In this document: positions 23,501-36,240 of the stretch, piece by piece
How the letters are laid out: each line of letters opens with the position of its first letter
How positions within the stretch are numbered: position 1 is the first letter of the stretch
NCBI GenBank assembly: GCA_947095535.1
Contig: OX352774.1
Span: 2,046,001-2,110,000 of the forward strand
Reading direction: 5' to 3'
Origin: Poecilobothrus nobilitatus
Lineage: Eukaryota; Arthropoda; Insecta; Diptera; Dolichopodidae
DNA length: 64,000 nucleotides
Translations under genes and position numbers: made by a program
The notes under the pieces: model-generated
Seen by the model: the letters and a program-made list of their open reading frames with translations, nothing else
What the model was told of the DNA's origin: nothing
Database searches by the model: none

Positions 23501-26500
23501 TTTTCTGAACAATTTCAAAGGAAGCTTTTGATATTTTATGCATGATAAATTTTTACTTATATATATATAATATTATTATATATATATATATATTTATTTT
23601 CCCTTATTTTAACAACTTTTGTTATTCTAATTTTTTATTTTCATTTTTTTTTTCTGTTGTTGGTATAAGTAGTCTTTTGAAGGATATCTAAATTTATTAT
23701 TTTGGTCAAATATAATTAATTTTTCATTAAAAGATGTTATTTTTTATTTTTAATTTTGTTTTTCTTTTTTTTTTCTACCAACAAAAAAAAAAAGAAGAGA
23801 TATATTTGGTTTTAACTTATAGTAAACAAAGTAGGTAAAAATATTAAGTGCGGAGATATTAAAAACCAAAAATATCTTTAGAATATTATACATATATGTA
23901 TGTATATGGAATTGTAGATGACCAATTTTAATAGTTTTCCATTTTAAAAAAAAAAAATATTGTGCTGCATCTTTTTGTCTGATCATAAAAGAAATGGTAT
24001 TTGATTATTTATATAATTACATATATATGTTTCAGTTTTAGTTTTTGTTTTTATTTACGTAACTTTTGATATTTAAAAAATAAAAAATTATACGGTGGTG
24101 AATTTTTTAAATTAAATATTAAATTTTTCATTTAGGACATTAAATATTCTTTTGATAAATTTTAAACTGAAAAGAAAAATTAAGTGAGGTAAAAATTGTT
24201 TCTTATGTAAATAAAAGTTCTCATAAGTACATATATATATCTATGTACAATATATACCTACTATATATACATATTTATATATCAATCATTAATTTTTCGT
24301 GTTTTAGATATTTAAAAATAATTCGCTATAATAATATGTATACATTTCTTGCATACTTTTTGGGAATAGATAGTTATTAATTAATAGTAAGCTTAAATGA
24401 CAAAAGTTTAAATATATTCCTCTCTTTAGAAATCTGGAATTTTTATTTAGTAAATATTAATTACGTCATTCTATAAGTTGTAAAGGAAAACTTAGATTAA
24501 TTAAAGATATATATAAAAATACACTATTAGTTATCAAAAACAGGAAGTAAATTAATTTAAAAATCTTCAATTTTCATCTTTTCTCTTCTCAATATTTTCT
24601 GTATCATTTTTAATTTTTGATATTTTATTATTTCGTTTTAATATAAAATTTATTTTTATTACGAATTCAAAATATGTATTGATAAAAAACAACGATATAT
24701 ATGGAAAAAAAATGAAAAAAAAAAACAAAAGCACCTGTTTCCGGACATAATTTCTGGTTATCCGATTTTTTAATATAACCAAAATGTACAACTGACATGG
24801 AGATTTATGATGGAAATATTGTTCTTTTGCAATGTTTTTTTGTTTTTTTTTCTTTGTTTTTTTTTTTATTATTATCTTTAAAGGATTCAAGAGTTTATAA
24901 GTTGGACATTTGATAGTCTTTATGCAAGTTGAAATAAACTACAAAAATTTTATGTAAATGCATGTAAATCAGAATTTCTCAAAGTTTTAATTTTTATGTG
25001 ATATGTAAAATAAATTTACAACAAGACTGTACGTCTACTCTCCGGTATTCAACTTTGTATAAAGGAGTATTGAGAGTATTAATAATAAAATTAAAATGTC
25101 GATATTTCAGTTTTTTATTTTTTAACTATAGAAATTTTCAATTTTATTTTATGTTTTCAGACCTATAGCTAAAAATTTTTTATTAAGTTTAAGAACTGCT
25201 TTTTGAAAATTTTATTGTAATATGCACTATTTTTTTTTATTGTATTTTCAATAAACGCAATTTTACAATCAGTTTTTATCGTTTGTTATTTTTGTAATTT
25301 TTGAATTCTTAAAAATTTATGATTATTTTTGTTTTAGTTTTAAAGAATAATAATAATTGTCTACTGCCCTTTTGCTCCCTATCTCTTGTTTTCCTGTGTT
25401 GTTATTATTTTTTTTTTCATTTATTCCTTAAGTTTTTGTTTTTGTTTTTTCTTTACCGCTTAAAAATTAAACGAAACCGTATTGCATTGCGTTGTAGGGA
25501 TTATTGAAAAAAAAAAAAACAAAAATTAAAGCAAACGAACAAAAAAAGCAGCGAAATTATTACCATTACTTTGGCTTGAGGTTATGAAAACCATTTTACG
25601 AAAATAAATTTTTATTTGCTTCTCGTTGGTTGTACAAACATGTTGCACTTCCACATTATTAATAGAGTTAAAATATATAATATAGGTATACAAAAATACC
25701 ACATAATATACTATATATGTATATATATATATATATAAATATGCGTATGTACAGTTTCGCGAACATATTTATAAACATATAAATTCAATAAGTTGTTCAT
25801 TTATAAAATTTTTCCATACATACATACGAGTATTTAACCATAGAAATCGAATCGGTATGTAATTGTAATGTAATTGTAAACTTAAATGCATCTAAAAATG
25901 AATATATGTATATGTATATGTACGTAAGTGAATTTTTTGTCTGGTCTGGGAATTTAAGTGCAACCGAAAATTGAATTTAATAGAATAAAATTGTTAAATT
26001 AATTTTTATTATTTACTTAAACAATAATTTACATTTTATAGAAATTAAAACAGAGGAATATATTAAGGTATGTATGTGATGTGCATTGAAATTTTGTAAT
26101 ATCAATTTTCTTCTAAGTTTTCAAAACATTATGTAAACAACTTAATATTAAAATATTAAATAATGGCCATTTCTGAAATCTTTTGATTCTTTTAATATCA
26201 AAATTTAAATTTAGAAAACTAGTCTTAAATCTTAGCCAAATTATTATTTAAGAGTCTTTTTTTATGTAAGCATATATGCATGTTATGCATATGGTATAAA
26301 ACTAAAATTTCTAGGTAGGTATATAGGAACATTTTAAAATATAGTTTTATAAGTTTTTTTTTGCACCGTATAGGTACTTATAGTTATTGTTTCCTCTATA
26401 GATAATGTTTTTTTTTTCTTTTTTTGCTAATATTACCTATATTAATTAAAAATATATATACGAGTAGTATATTTAAGATGAGGATGAGATAAATAAAATT

Positions 26501-27530
26501 AAATTGATACAAGTTCTAATTTTTAAAACCTGTTTTTTTTTATTTATTAAAAAAATGTTTATTTCATAATAAAATGGTATATAAACTAAATAAAATTATA
26601 CGCAAGTACGGGAATCCCGCCCATTTTATTTAACTAAATATAAAAGTGTATTATTCACCTATACATATAAAATCCAAATTAAAATTTTAAATAAAGCAAC
26701 TTACAAAACAAAATTAATGACCACTAAGCAACTTGCGCACCGCATAAAAAATTAATTTTCAACAATTGAAATTTACAATTTTTAAGTATAGGTACATATT
26801 TAACTATTTATCTATACTACTAGATTATATAAAAATGGCAAGGTAGAAACACGTATGTATTTCATTACGTTCAAAATAAAAAGGTTATATTTACGTAAAC
26901 GAATAGTGTGTATTTCTTAAAATAGTGTTTTCATTGGTTGGTATGCCTGTGGCAACACCCTAAAGACAGAAATCATTATTTGAAAATTATGATAAGTCAA
27001 AATAGTTTATATTTATTCTCCAACTTTATATTTAGGTTACACGCAATGTAATTAGTATACAACAGTCAAAAACAGATTATCAAACAAAGTTATCCATGAA
27101 GTCCCTTATATTTTTTTTCGCATACATATCTTGCTATTTTAGAGATAGAAAAATATTTCAGCTACATCCATTTTATTTCCTCTCAGTTTTGTTTTCATGA
27201 AACATGAATTTATACTTTGATCATGAAATGTTATTTCAATTTTAGTTAACATCAACTTATTTAATTCATTAAAATATACTAACAATTTAAGATTCGTGTA
27301 CACGATCGAGTATAACAACAAATGATTGAGATCTACAAAAAATAATCTTTACCAAAATTTCGCTCTATTAAAATACTATTTACAGTATATTTTATAGTAT
27401 TTTAATACTATTTATTAAAATACTATAAAATATACAGGATTCTATTATAAGAATTATTAATCAAGTTAGTGGCTGTCGGCTGACGATTCAAATACCTATA
27501 CAAAGTTTTTCGTATATCACATTTCGATTT
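20572..27530. other. Long AT-rich desert
   Basis: About 7 kb with no supportable gene. It has poly-A/T tracts, TATA and TATG microsatellites, and one notable hairpin at 21205-21226. The somewhat more complex stretch at 21170-21380 still has no convincing reading frame. Confidence 0.6.
21205..21226. other. Perfect 7-bp-arm hairpin
   Basis: GTCGTAC at 21205-21211, an eight-base loop, then GTACGAC at 21220-21226. The G+C-bearing arms stand out in AT-rich DNA. Function unknown; it could be a transposon relic. Confidence 0.6.
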
Positions 27531-27600
27531 AAATTTGTTAATGGTTAAGCGTATGGTGGTATTAATCAAAAGGAATGGGGTTCTAATCCTGTACAGGTAC
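27531..27600 (+). repeat. tRNA-like SINE head, degraded
   Basis: An A-box-like segment TTGTTAATGGTTAAGCGT (27535-27552) and a B-box-like GGTTCTAATCC (27579-27589) lie at tRNA spacing. The acceptor arms do not pair. The match is weaker than at 20.5 and 52.6 kb. It sits just upstream of the 27.67 kb repeat but in the opposite orientation to that repeat's poly(A) end, so the two are probably separate insertions. Confidence 0.4.
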
Positions 27601-27656
27601 CAAATTTTTTAATTGGAAGGAAAATTTTTTAATTGGAAAATTACTGAAAAAAGTAA

Positions 27657-27915
27657 TTTTTTTTTTCCTAAGGGAGGTGGGAATCTTCCAAAGACACCAA
27701 GAATTTCACCCTTGATAGTGTCAGATTCTTACTGACTAAACCCACCTCCCCCTTTAGCCAATATAATGGGATGAAACCCTTACCTGCGAAAGCAGTATAT
27801 TGGCTAGGGAGTAGGGATAGAAAAGGATAGGAAATGGATACGGAAACATTGAATTGGGAGTGGGACTGTATAAGGAAACAATGAATTCGCCTATTATTAT
27901 TACTATTTTGCTAAC
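27657..27915 (-). mobile_element. Dispersed 250-bp repeat, copy 1 (poly(A)-ended retroposon)
   Basis: Positions 27667-27915 are the reverse complement of 53173-53422, with few mismatches. On the minus strand the unit runs from GTTAGCAAAATAG through a TAA stretch, GGCG(A)ATTCATTG, GTCCCACTCCCAATTC and AGCCAATATA to CCCACCTCCCTTAGG and then ten A. An 11-bp inverted repeat TAGCCAATATA/TATATTGGCTA (27755-27765 and 27796-27806) is preserved. Compared with copy 2, about 15 bp around TGAATGTTTCCGTAT are missing after 27737, and a nine-base duplication is present near 27818-27830. There is no ORF. Poly(A) at one end suggests spread through RNA. Confidence 0.75.
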
Positions 27916-30900
27916 TCAACCAATTTCCCTTGCAAACAAATATGTAATTTAAATGTTATATACTTATATAATATACATAATCAAAGAATAATATAATTGA
28001 TATATTAAATTTATATATTAAATAAATTAATAGTATTTAACCGTGCTTATATAATATAACGGTTTTAACGGTCTTAGGTTGAGTAATACATATTAAATTA
28101 TCCTAAATAAAACATCTGTATCGAAATTTTTCTCTAAACTCTACCAGGTTTATTCTTTATATTTCTCTATATTTGTATATGTGTATATATGATTATTGAT
28201 TAAAGTAAATGTCGTAGAGTTGAAATTAAAGTTTTTTTTTACTACATAGTTTAAATAAAAATATGCATGATTCTGTCAAATTTTTTTAAGATTAATTGCA
28301 AAATTCAATGAAATATGCCTGAATGCTCCGAAAGAAAACAAGTAATATGTTTTGGTTCATATTTATAATAATTTTTAGAAATTTTATTTATATTTTAATT
28401 AATTATAATTTGGGTATTTGAGTATAGGTACATAAGCGCGTTGTAATGAAATTATACGTTAGAAATTTTAAAATTAACTATGAAATCAAAGTATTTGACA
28501 CATTTTACTAAGAGTATTAATTGTTACATAAGTAGGTATTAAAAAGATATGTTCAAAAACATTTTTTTTTTTAATGTTTTGTTATATTGTGAAGCAATCC
28601 ACATATTATAATATTGCATACAATAATATATAATTTATTTAGGTCCATAACCGTAAAAAAATGCTATTACCAAACTTATTGGTTATTACTTAATTTTTTT
28701 AATAGCAATTCTCATAGGAATTCTTTGCAAACTCTAACATCTTTGAACTTTATACGTTTTACTCTAATCCTCATAACTAAAATATTAGTATTAATGTTTT
28801 GTTCAAGTTTCTAGCAAATTGATAGAAACAGTCAAATTGACTCTGTCTATATTCTTCTATCCATTTATCTGTCTCTTTATCAAATATAAATTGTTACAAA
28901 CCAATAAAATTTTCGCCTTCAAAAATTATCTTGTGGAATAAAATAGAAATGTGATAGAAAAGAAATAATTTTATGAAAATTAAAAGCTTGCCAAAGTCAA
29001 GAAACATCTTTTAATGAAATTGTTAACATAGTTGTACCGAATTGCAAAATAACAGAACGGAGTCTCCCAAACGCTTAAATTAAAGCTGAAGTCTTGTCAT
29101 TTTAGGATGTTCAAAATTAAGAATAAGTTTTTTTTATTAATTCGAGCAATTAAGAATTGAAACATCTATGATCTATCTACGTTTTCTAAAGCTTAATACG
29201 AAAATTAACTTAACTACAATGTCTATATTAATATTCTATACTCTAACTTATTTTTGTTATGTTTTAGAAAATAAAAATATGTTATATTAAACCAATATAA
29301 ATCTAAATAGCTAATTTTATTAATTTAACTAAAATGGTTTTATTTCTTTTGGACCTAATTATTTATGCGGAGTATATATAAAATAAAGAAAACTTGTTGA
29401 ACACGATTCAAGGTTGCCAAATATCCAAACTAAAAATTTAATCAAAGTTGTGAAAATTTAATTTTATTATAATTTTAAAATTTCAAAAAAGATATTCTTT
29501 GATTTTTTAAAATGTTGTACAAAATATTTATTCAAAAATCTATAAAAATTAATAAAATTGACGTAACATCGTACAAAACTGCAGAATTTGAAGTTTACAA
29601 TATGCAATTTTCATAAAAGTATAAATTCATAAAACAATCAACAGCAAAAACAACATTTTATAAAAAATTTAACGCCTTTGGGGAAATTTATAAAAAACAA
29701 CAAAACTATGAATATCCATTACGTCATAACCTAAAAAGATAAAATTCAATAAAAGCATTATAAAAATCCTAAACTACAACTTTCTCCTAAAAAATAATCT
29801 AAACAAGAAAAAAAATCTACAAAAAATATTTAAAAATCAAAAATTTTCATTAAAGTGGGTGGAGGAAGGTTAAATATATAAAAAATAAAACCACAACCCT
29901 CTATTATCCATCCCTCTAGCAAAAATTTTATAACCAGAAATTGAAATAAATTTTTTGTTTTTTTTTTATATGTTTTTTTATTTATTTATTTTTTTATTAT
30001 TATTATTAATATTATGCATGTATTTTGAAAATTTAAATTTAACTTTATTTTCCTTTATTTGAAATTTCAGATTTTTTCCTTTTTCAATTTGGAAAATCGA
30101 CCAACAAGCGGAAAAAAGCAACGATATATCATGAAATAAACAATAAACAGAAAAACTATAACAACAAGAATCAAAATCAGCAACAACAGCAGCTGTTCAA
30201 TTTTCCACAATATCCGTCCATCAGGAAAAAGGAAGTTGAAATAAAAAAAAACATCACCGCCATCATTACAAAACAAATTTTTATATATTTCTTTTTGAAA
30301 GTTTCAAAAAATCGAACACAGAATCCAAATACTTACCTAAAAAAAATATAAAAGGAAAAAATTAAATTAAAGAAAAAATCTTTGGCATAATTTGATTGAA
30401 TATACAATTTTTTTTTTTTCATGTCTTTTTTAAAAAACAAAGATGAAAGTAAGATTATAAATTCTTTGCTTTAAAAATAATATAAAATTTAAAAAAAAAT
30501 ATATAATAAAAAACATTAGGAACAAACAAAAATCAAAAATCTTATATTATATACACAATAAACACATTTTAAATATAAATAATCGATACGATTGATTTAA
30601 CGATTAAATACGACAATAAAAATTAAGTATCTCTATCTTAGGTAAATTAAAGTTTGTAAAGATTAGAAACAAATTATAAGTATAGGATTGTAGAACTTGA
30701 AACGTTCATTCGTTGATACGTTCGTTCGATCTTTCTATAATAAGCTATAAAAAGTAACCTAAAAACAGGGCGTTGCAAAAGAAAATTTTGTGGTTTTAAA
30801 TCATTTCAAACTTTCATAAATTTGTAAATTTTGGAGGCGTACACAAAAATTAAAGCTGACAATTTACTCTACAACTTCATTTCTCTACAGCAAGCCGTTC

Positions 30901-33900
30901 AAAAGTCATAGGTTTGTTTATGAAAAAAATCTTTAAAATATCATATATCTCGAAAACGATGCAGAATAGAGCTGGGTTCGAAAGGTAAAGCATAACCTGT
31001 ATAATGGTAGACCGAATTATTGAAATGTTTAGGCTTCTGACTTATTTCTTAATTGCATATATAAAACGCTTTGGAAATCAATTTCTGATTAAATTGAGGG
31101 GTAAAGCTGCAGGATTGTGCGATATATCTATAAAGGTATTTTTGGAATAAATATATAGTTTCTGTGTCAGTTTTAATTATAACTTTTATTACATTCTTTT
31201 TCCATCAACTCGTGACTTAATTTTAGTAATAAAAAGGAAGTGTTACAGTATATAGAGAAAGAGAATTTGAACGTTACGTCAATGGGTTAGCTTTTTATAA
31301 TAGCCAGAGAAAAGAAAAGAGAACTCAAAATTCGCATAACTCAGCCATGACTGAATGGTTTAATTTACTTTGGCATACCAAGTAAGCCGATCGTGATCGT
31401 TTTATTATAATGTAGATTAAGAAAAAATTATTTAAAAATGGTTGGAAATTTTATTAATTTTAAAGGGTACCTAAAATCCAGCCAATTGGTTATTTCACTT
31501 TCCTAATTTGTTTCATAAAATATAAAAAAAAAACAGTATACTTTATCCTTTTTAAAAAAAATTACAAAAAAAAATATTTATATAAGCAAATTTCTAGTTT
31601 TTCTAAAATTTTTGAAAATTACAAAGGGAAATAGGAAGAAAAAAGAGTATCTGAAGTGATTCGTGGATCAAGGTCGCATGCATTCTCCAATTATCGAAAT
31701 GTATCTATTTAAAGCTTTTTATAGAAATGTTTACAATTTAGTTAGTTACACAATGAGGATTATATATTACTTATATTCTTTTGACATTACTTCAGGGCCC
31801 CAATTTTACATGTTACTTTTTTAGCTTATTCTTGCTTAAAATTAGACTCAATTGAAAAATAACATATTTAATTGTTTCAAAGGTGTTAAATTCTTATGTG
31901 TGGAACAACTTTTCAAAACAAATTTTTTCATACCTATATAGCATAAAGAAATCGTATAACGTAGTTCTAAAGATATTTATATAACCATTATACGTTTGTG
32001 ACACTTTTTATAGATGAAAACTTAATGCAAACCAGGTACGCTTTTACAATTATTTCATTTTCAGTTTCCTTTTGTACTCTTTGCGCAATTAAAACTTTTG
32101 ACGGTAATTCGAAATTGAGTAAACAAAAAGAAATTGTTCTTATTAAATAGATTTTATTAAAAAAGAATTAAATGAATCAAAATAATATTTTTTTTTTGTA
32201 AAAATTGACGTTTTAAAAAAATTCAAGAAAATTTATTTTTAAGATAACATCTAGTATCTTATTTGATTATAGGTTATTCATGGTTGATTTAATTTATTAA
32301 ATTTATTAAACCTTGTTGAATTTTTATTAATAATTCTCTCAACTGACAGACCATTTTATCAATTTTTAATATAAAGATTTGTGAGTTTTCAATTTAAAGA
32401 AATAATTGAAGGAATAATACATCTATTGAAGAGACCAATAAACTGAATTAATTTTTTTTATTTTTTTAACAAAAAAAAACCTTAAGGAAAATTTTTGTTT
32501 TTTAATTTTAAAAGTTTGTTTGGAAAAACTTAAATTTTTTCAAAAAAAATATTAAAATTAAAAATAGATACATATAATTAAATTTACGAATATTATTTCA
32601 GTAATTTTAGTGTTGTAAAAAATGATAGAAAGCTTAAACATATAACAGGAACAAGCTGTTTTGAGGCAAGAGGTATTAAACGATCGCAAAATCGATAGTT
32701 GTTTTGAAAAAAATTTTGAATTGCTTAAAAACAATAAAAACAAATTTAAAAAGAAAAAATTTTATAAACGCAGATCAAATTTTAATTTAAATATAATACA
32801 ATTACAATATTAAATTTAAATTACAGAATTTATAAAAAGGAAGAATTTAGTTCAACACTTGTTCAAACTCAAATTTTAAATTTAAGGCTAAATCAGTTTT
32901 TTTTCTTAATTAAATATCAAGATATGATGCTTATAAATTTTACACTTTGCAGTTTTTTTATCATAAAACAAACATTAGAAAATATAGTTTTCACAAAATA
33001 AATTCTTTTATTTAATTGCTTGTATCTATCAAAGGACAATTTTACATATCTATAACAAGGCAATCTATTTTACTATATATGTAAAAAGAATATATAGGTT
33101 ACAAATAACAAATGTAAGAATATTTAAAAAAATATAAATTTAGAATGGATTTGTTAGTTTTATAAAAGACATAATTATTTGATAATAAAGCGAAAAAGTT
33201 ATGTATATATGAATACATATGGTTACCACAATACATCGCTATCATGGTTAACAGTTAAAAGGCTGCGCAATGACCCATCGCATAAGAAAATTAAAATAAA
33301 TTAGTGCAAATTCTGAATGTATTATGAGAAAAAATTTCTAAAAATTGCATTCCTTAAAAATTTATTTATTTATTTCTGTTTTTGTTTTTATTTTTTTAGA
33401 AGACCCCGACCCAAATATGTCAATTTTCATAACAAAATAAATTCTGCAATTCGTTCTTTATCATATCAATAATTCAGCTTTTAAATCAAAATTTTAACTT
33501 AATAACTTAACTTAAAATTGCCTTACTGACTTAGCCTTAAATTTAGATTTTAAGCCTTTGGTATTTATTTTTTCTGCGTGCATTTTGGCATTTTGTCAAA
33601 TTAGAGTGTTAGAAGCTTTTATAATAATCAAAATATATTTTATAGTAGAAAAATAATTATCGATATTGGATTATTTTTTTTAAATGTTGATATTTTCCAA
33701 TTAAAATTATAATAATATGATTTGCCTATGTCATAAAATTTAAAATGATGTAGAAAAGATAGAATTTAAAGCCTATCTATTCGTAAAATTGAAAAAAATT
33801 AGTATTTTTCGAGTTAGAAAGAATTAAAAATTGTCCTATTATTTATTCTACATAAAACTATATATTTACGCGTAAAATCATCCAATTCTTACAAAAACCT

Positions 33901-36068
33901 ATTGTTAAAATAAATAAATCCTTAAATAAATTACTTATACTATAAACTAAAATATGTTACCTATAAATATTGCCTTTTAATATTGTTAATCGTTATATAT
34001 AATATTATACATTTATACCCGAATATTTTTATTTATATTTATTTTATACTAATATTATAGTCTATAGATCACATATAGGATAACGCGTTGACAACTAAGA
34101 CTATAGTATAACTTAAATATGAATTATTATTAATTTATACAATAATATTAATTATTTGGTTTATAGTTTATATTAAATACTTACACTATTTGATGATTAT
34201 TAGATTCTTATGGGCATTCATGTTAAAATAAATCCTAATCATACATAGGTACTTTTTATTCTTTTGAAGATGTACAAATTTAAATACCCCTATATTTCTT
34301 GAATGATTAAATTTAGTCGATACTTGTTTTTTCTTGATAAATTAGAATGTTACTATTATTAGCGTTACCATAAAGTTTTTTTTATTTTGTTGTACGATCC
34401 AAAAAAAGATCGATCTTTAGAAACTTTTCCATTGTCTGTGTAATGGAATGGGTTCGATTGCTTCTGAAATATCATGCCTCTAATTAAAATTTTGTTTTTC
34501 TGTAATCGATGTATATAATATTTAGGTATATAATATTTATGTTATATAATTAAAAATTATAATATGTACAGCATGATAAAACTTTTATTTAATAAAAGAT
34601 AATTGTAGGTTAGTACCTATACAAATCTATAAAATTTCAGATCGTAATTTTAAATTTAAATGGCACAAATAATGACATATTATTGACTCTGAATTAAAAT
34701 GAATTATTTTGAAACGACGAAACGACCAAAGTATATACGTTTTACTTTTAATTATTTCTTTATTAGGTACCTAAATTATATTTATTATTCAGAAAACCAA
34801 ACCAACCAATATCCCGAGTACATATATAATATTTAAACAGCTTTATACAGCTACTCCAGCTACAATCGTTTTTAAATAATTATTTAAGTAAATTTTTGAA
34901 ACTCTGTGCTTATATCGAGTTACTACAATAGGTGTTTTTTTTGAACCTTCAAGTGTTATAATATACAGTAAACAACTTATATTCGGTACTTAAATTTGTT
35001 AAATTAAGTAATTCGTTAAAATTTTTGGAATCACATATAGGAAATTATATATTTAAAGGTTATAACTAAATTGTTTTTGTTTAAATAAAAGTTTTGTTCT
35101 TAAAAGACAAAATTATAATTAAATCTATTTTTGCAGTAAGTACCAACAATTTTTGTTTTTAAAAACCATTCTCTCTCGATTAAAAATGTTCTATTCTTAC
35201 TAAAATATTTTACATATTTTATTATTTAGGAATAAGAATTTTATCACTCAATAATCCCACTTTTATATATCAGAAAATGAAAAAAAAAATCCATAGTAAA
35301 TTCTATCTTTCTTTATTCAGCTTTTTTAACATCTTTTTTTTTTTAGCTTAAGGTTAAATTTAATTCGGATGTAGTACTTAAATGCCCTTTTTTGTAATGA
35401 CATATGAATACATTCTCATTTTTTTTTTCTATTACACATACATCATACTACATATTATATAGTCGTATATTATAATATGAAATACTGATGTTTAAAAAAC
35501 GTAAATAAAAAATGAATTCGAAACAAAAAAAAAAATTTAATGTCTGCTAAAAAATAAAAACAAAAATTAAAAATTATTCTGTGTAGTACATAGATTTTTA
35601 GTACTACATTTTAAAAATTTTACATAAGTAAGAAATTACTTCGCTATACAAAGAAACAATTTGCCATAATACAACATAATATTATATACATATACTTACT
35701 ATGTATTCTACGACTACCTGCATTTAATTTAATTCATAATAATATTTTACTCATCATCTTATTTTTATGTTTCCAACTTAAATTTGGATATGTGTGTGTG
35801 ATAAAAAATTTTTCAGGTGTAGTTATTATCCTGACGAATAAATAGTCTTCCCTTTTTCTTTAGTCTATTTTCAAATAGAATGAATGGAATAATAAAATAT
35901 TGAGAGCAAAATAGAAAAAAAAAAAATATCAGAAAAATTTCATCAGCACATGTTTTCTGAGTATATATTCACGTAGTTATGGATATATGTATGTATGCAT
36001 AAGTATTTATTTTTATACATATTAAGTATATGTATTTACATGTTTGTGCGAATGTACTTAAGTTATAT
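27916..36068. other. Long AT-rich desert
   Basis: About 8 kb without a supportable gene. A CAG/CAA-rich patch at 30110-30260 (caacaacagcagctg) and a slightly more complex area at 30770-31130 and 31290-31400 have no convincing frame, although they could be untranslated exon. An isolated good B box at 34451-34461 has no A box upstream. Confidence 0.55.
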
Positions 36069-36176
36069 ATGATGTCGAAATGTCGAAAAACAGCAATACC
36101 CAATTTGCAACCCTTATGGCTGAACAGATCCCTCCTTCAGGCTATACTTCAAACATCTCGCATCAATAAAATATAA
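36069..36176 (+). CDS. Short ORF of 35 residues in a G+C-richer island, uncertain
   Basis: The frame starts MMSKCRKTAIPNLQPLWLN, contains RSLLQAILQTS and ends INKI before TAA. The island (about 36070-36240) is much richer in G+C than the several kb on each side, and the minus strand has no better frame. The mix of P, L, Q, W and R codons is unusual for chance frames here. No domain is recognised. It may instead be a conserved non-coding element or part of an untranslated region; the AATAAA at 36165-36170 overlaps the frame's end. Confidence 0.25.
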   Translation: MMSKCRKTAIPNLQPLWLNRSLLQAILQTSRINKI

Positions 36177-36240
36177 AAACATAAAATGATATTCCAGCCC
36201 CTTGTTTTTGCGTTTTGTCGCATTATTAACAACGTTGGTT

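Noticed and set aside
26891..26959. Minus-strand acceptor followed by GVATGIPTNENTILR and stop
   Set aside because: Composition and splice context are weaker than at 43.99 kb, and such 22-codon frames are expected by chance in 64 kb.
30100..30345. CAG/CAA-rich plus-strand patch that might be a Gln-rich exon
   Set aside because: The open frame lacks an ATG and good splice sites, and becomes AT-rich noise within 40 codons; it may be untranslated exon but nothing proves it.
34451..34461. Good B box GGTTCGATTGC
   Set aside because: No A box or acceptor arms within tRNA distance; not reported as tRNA or SINE.
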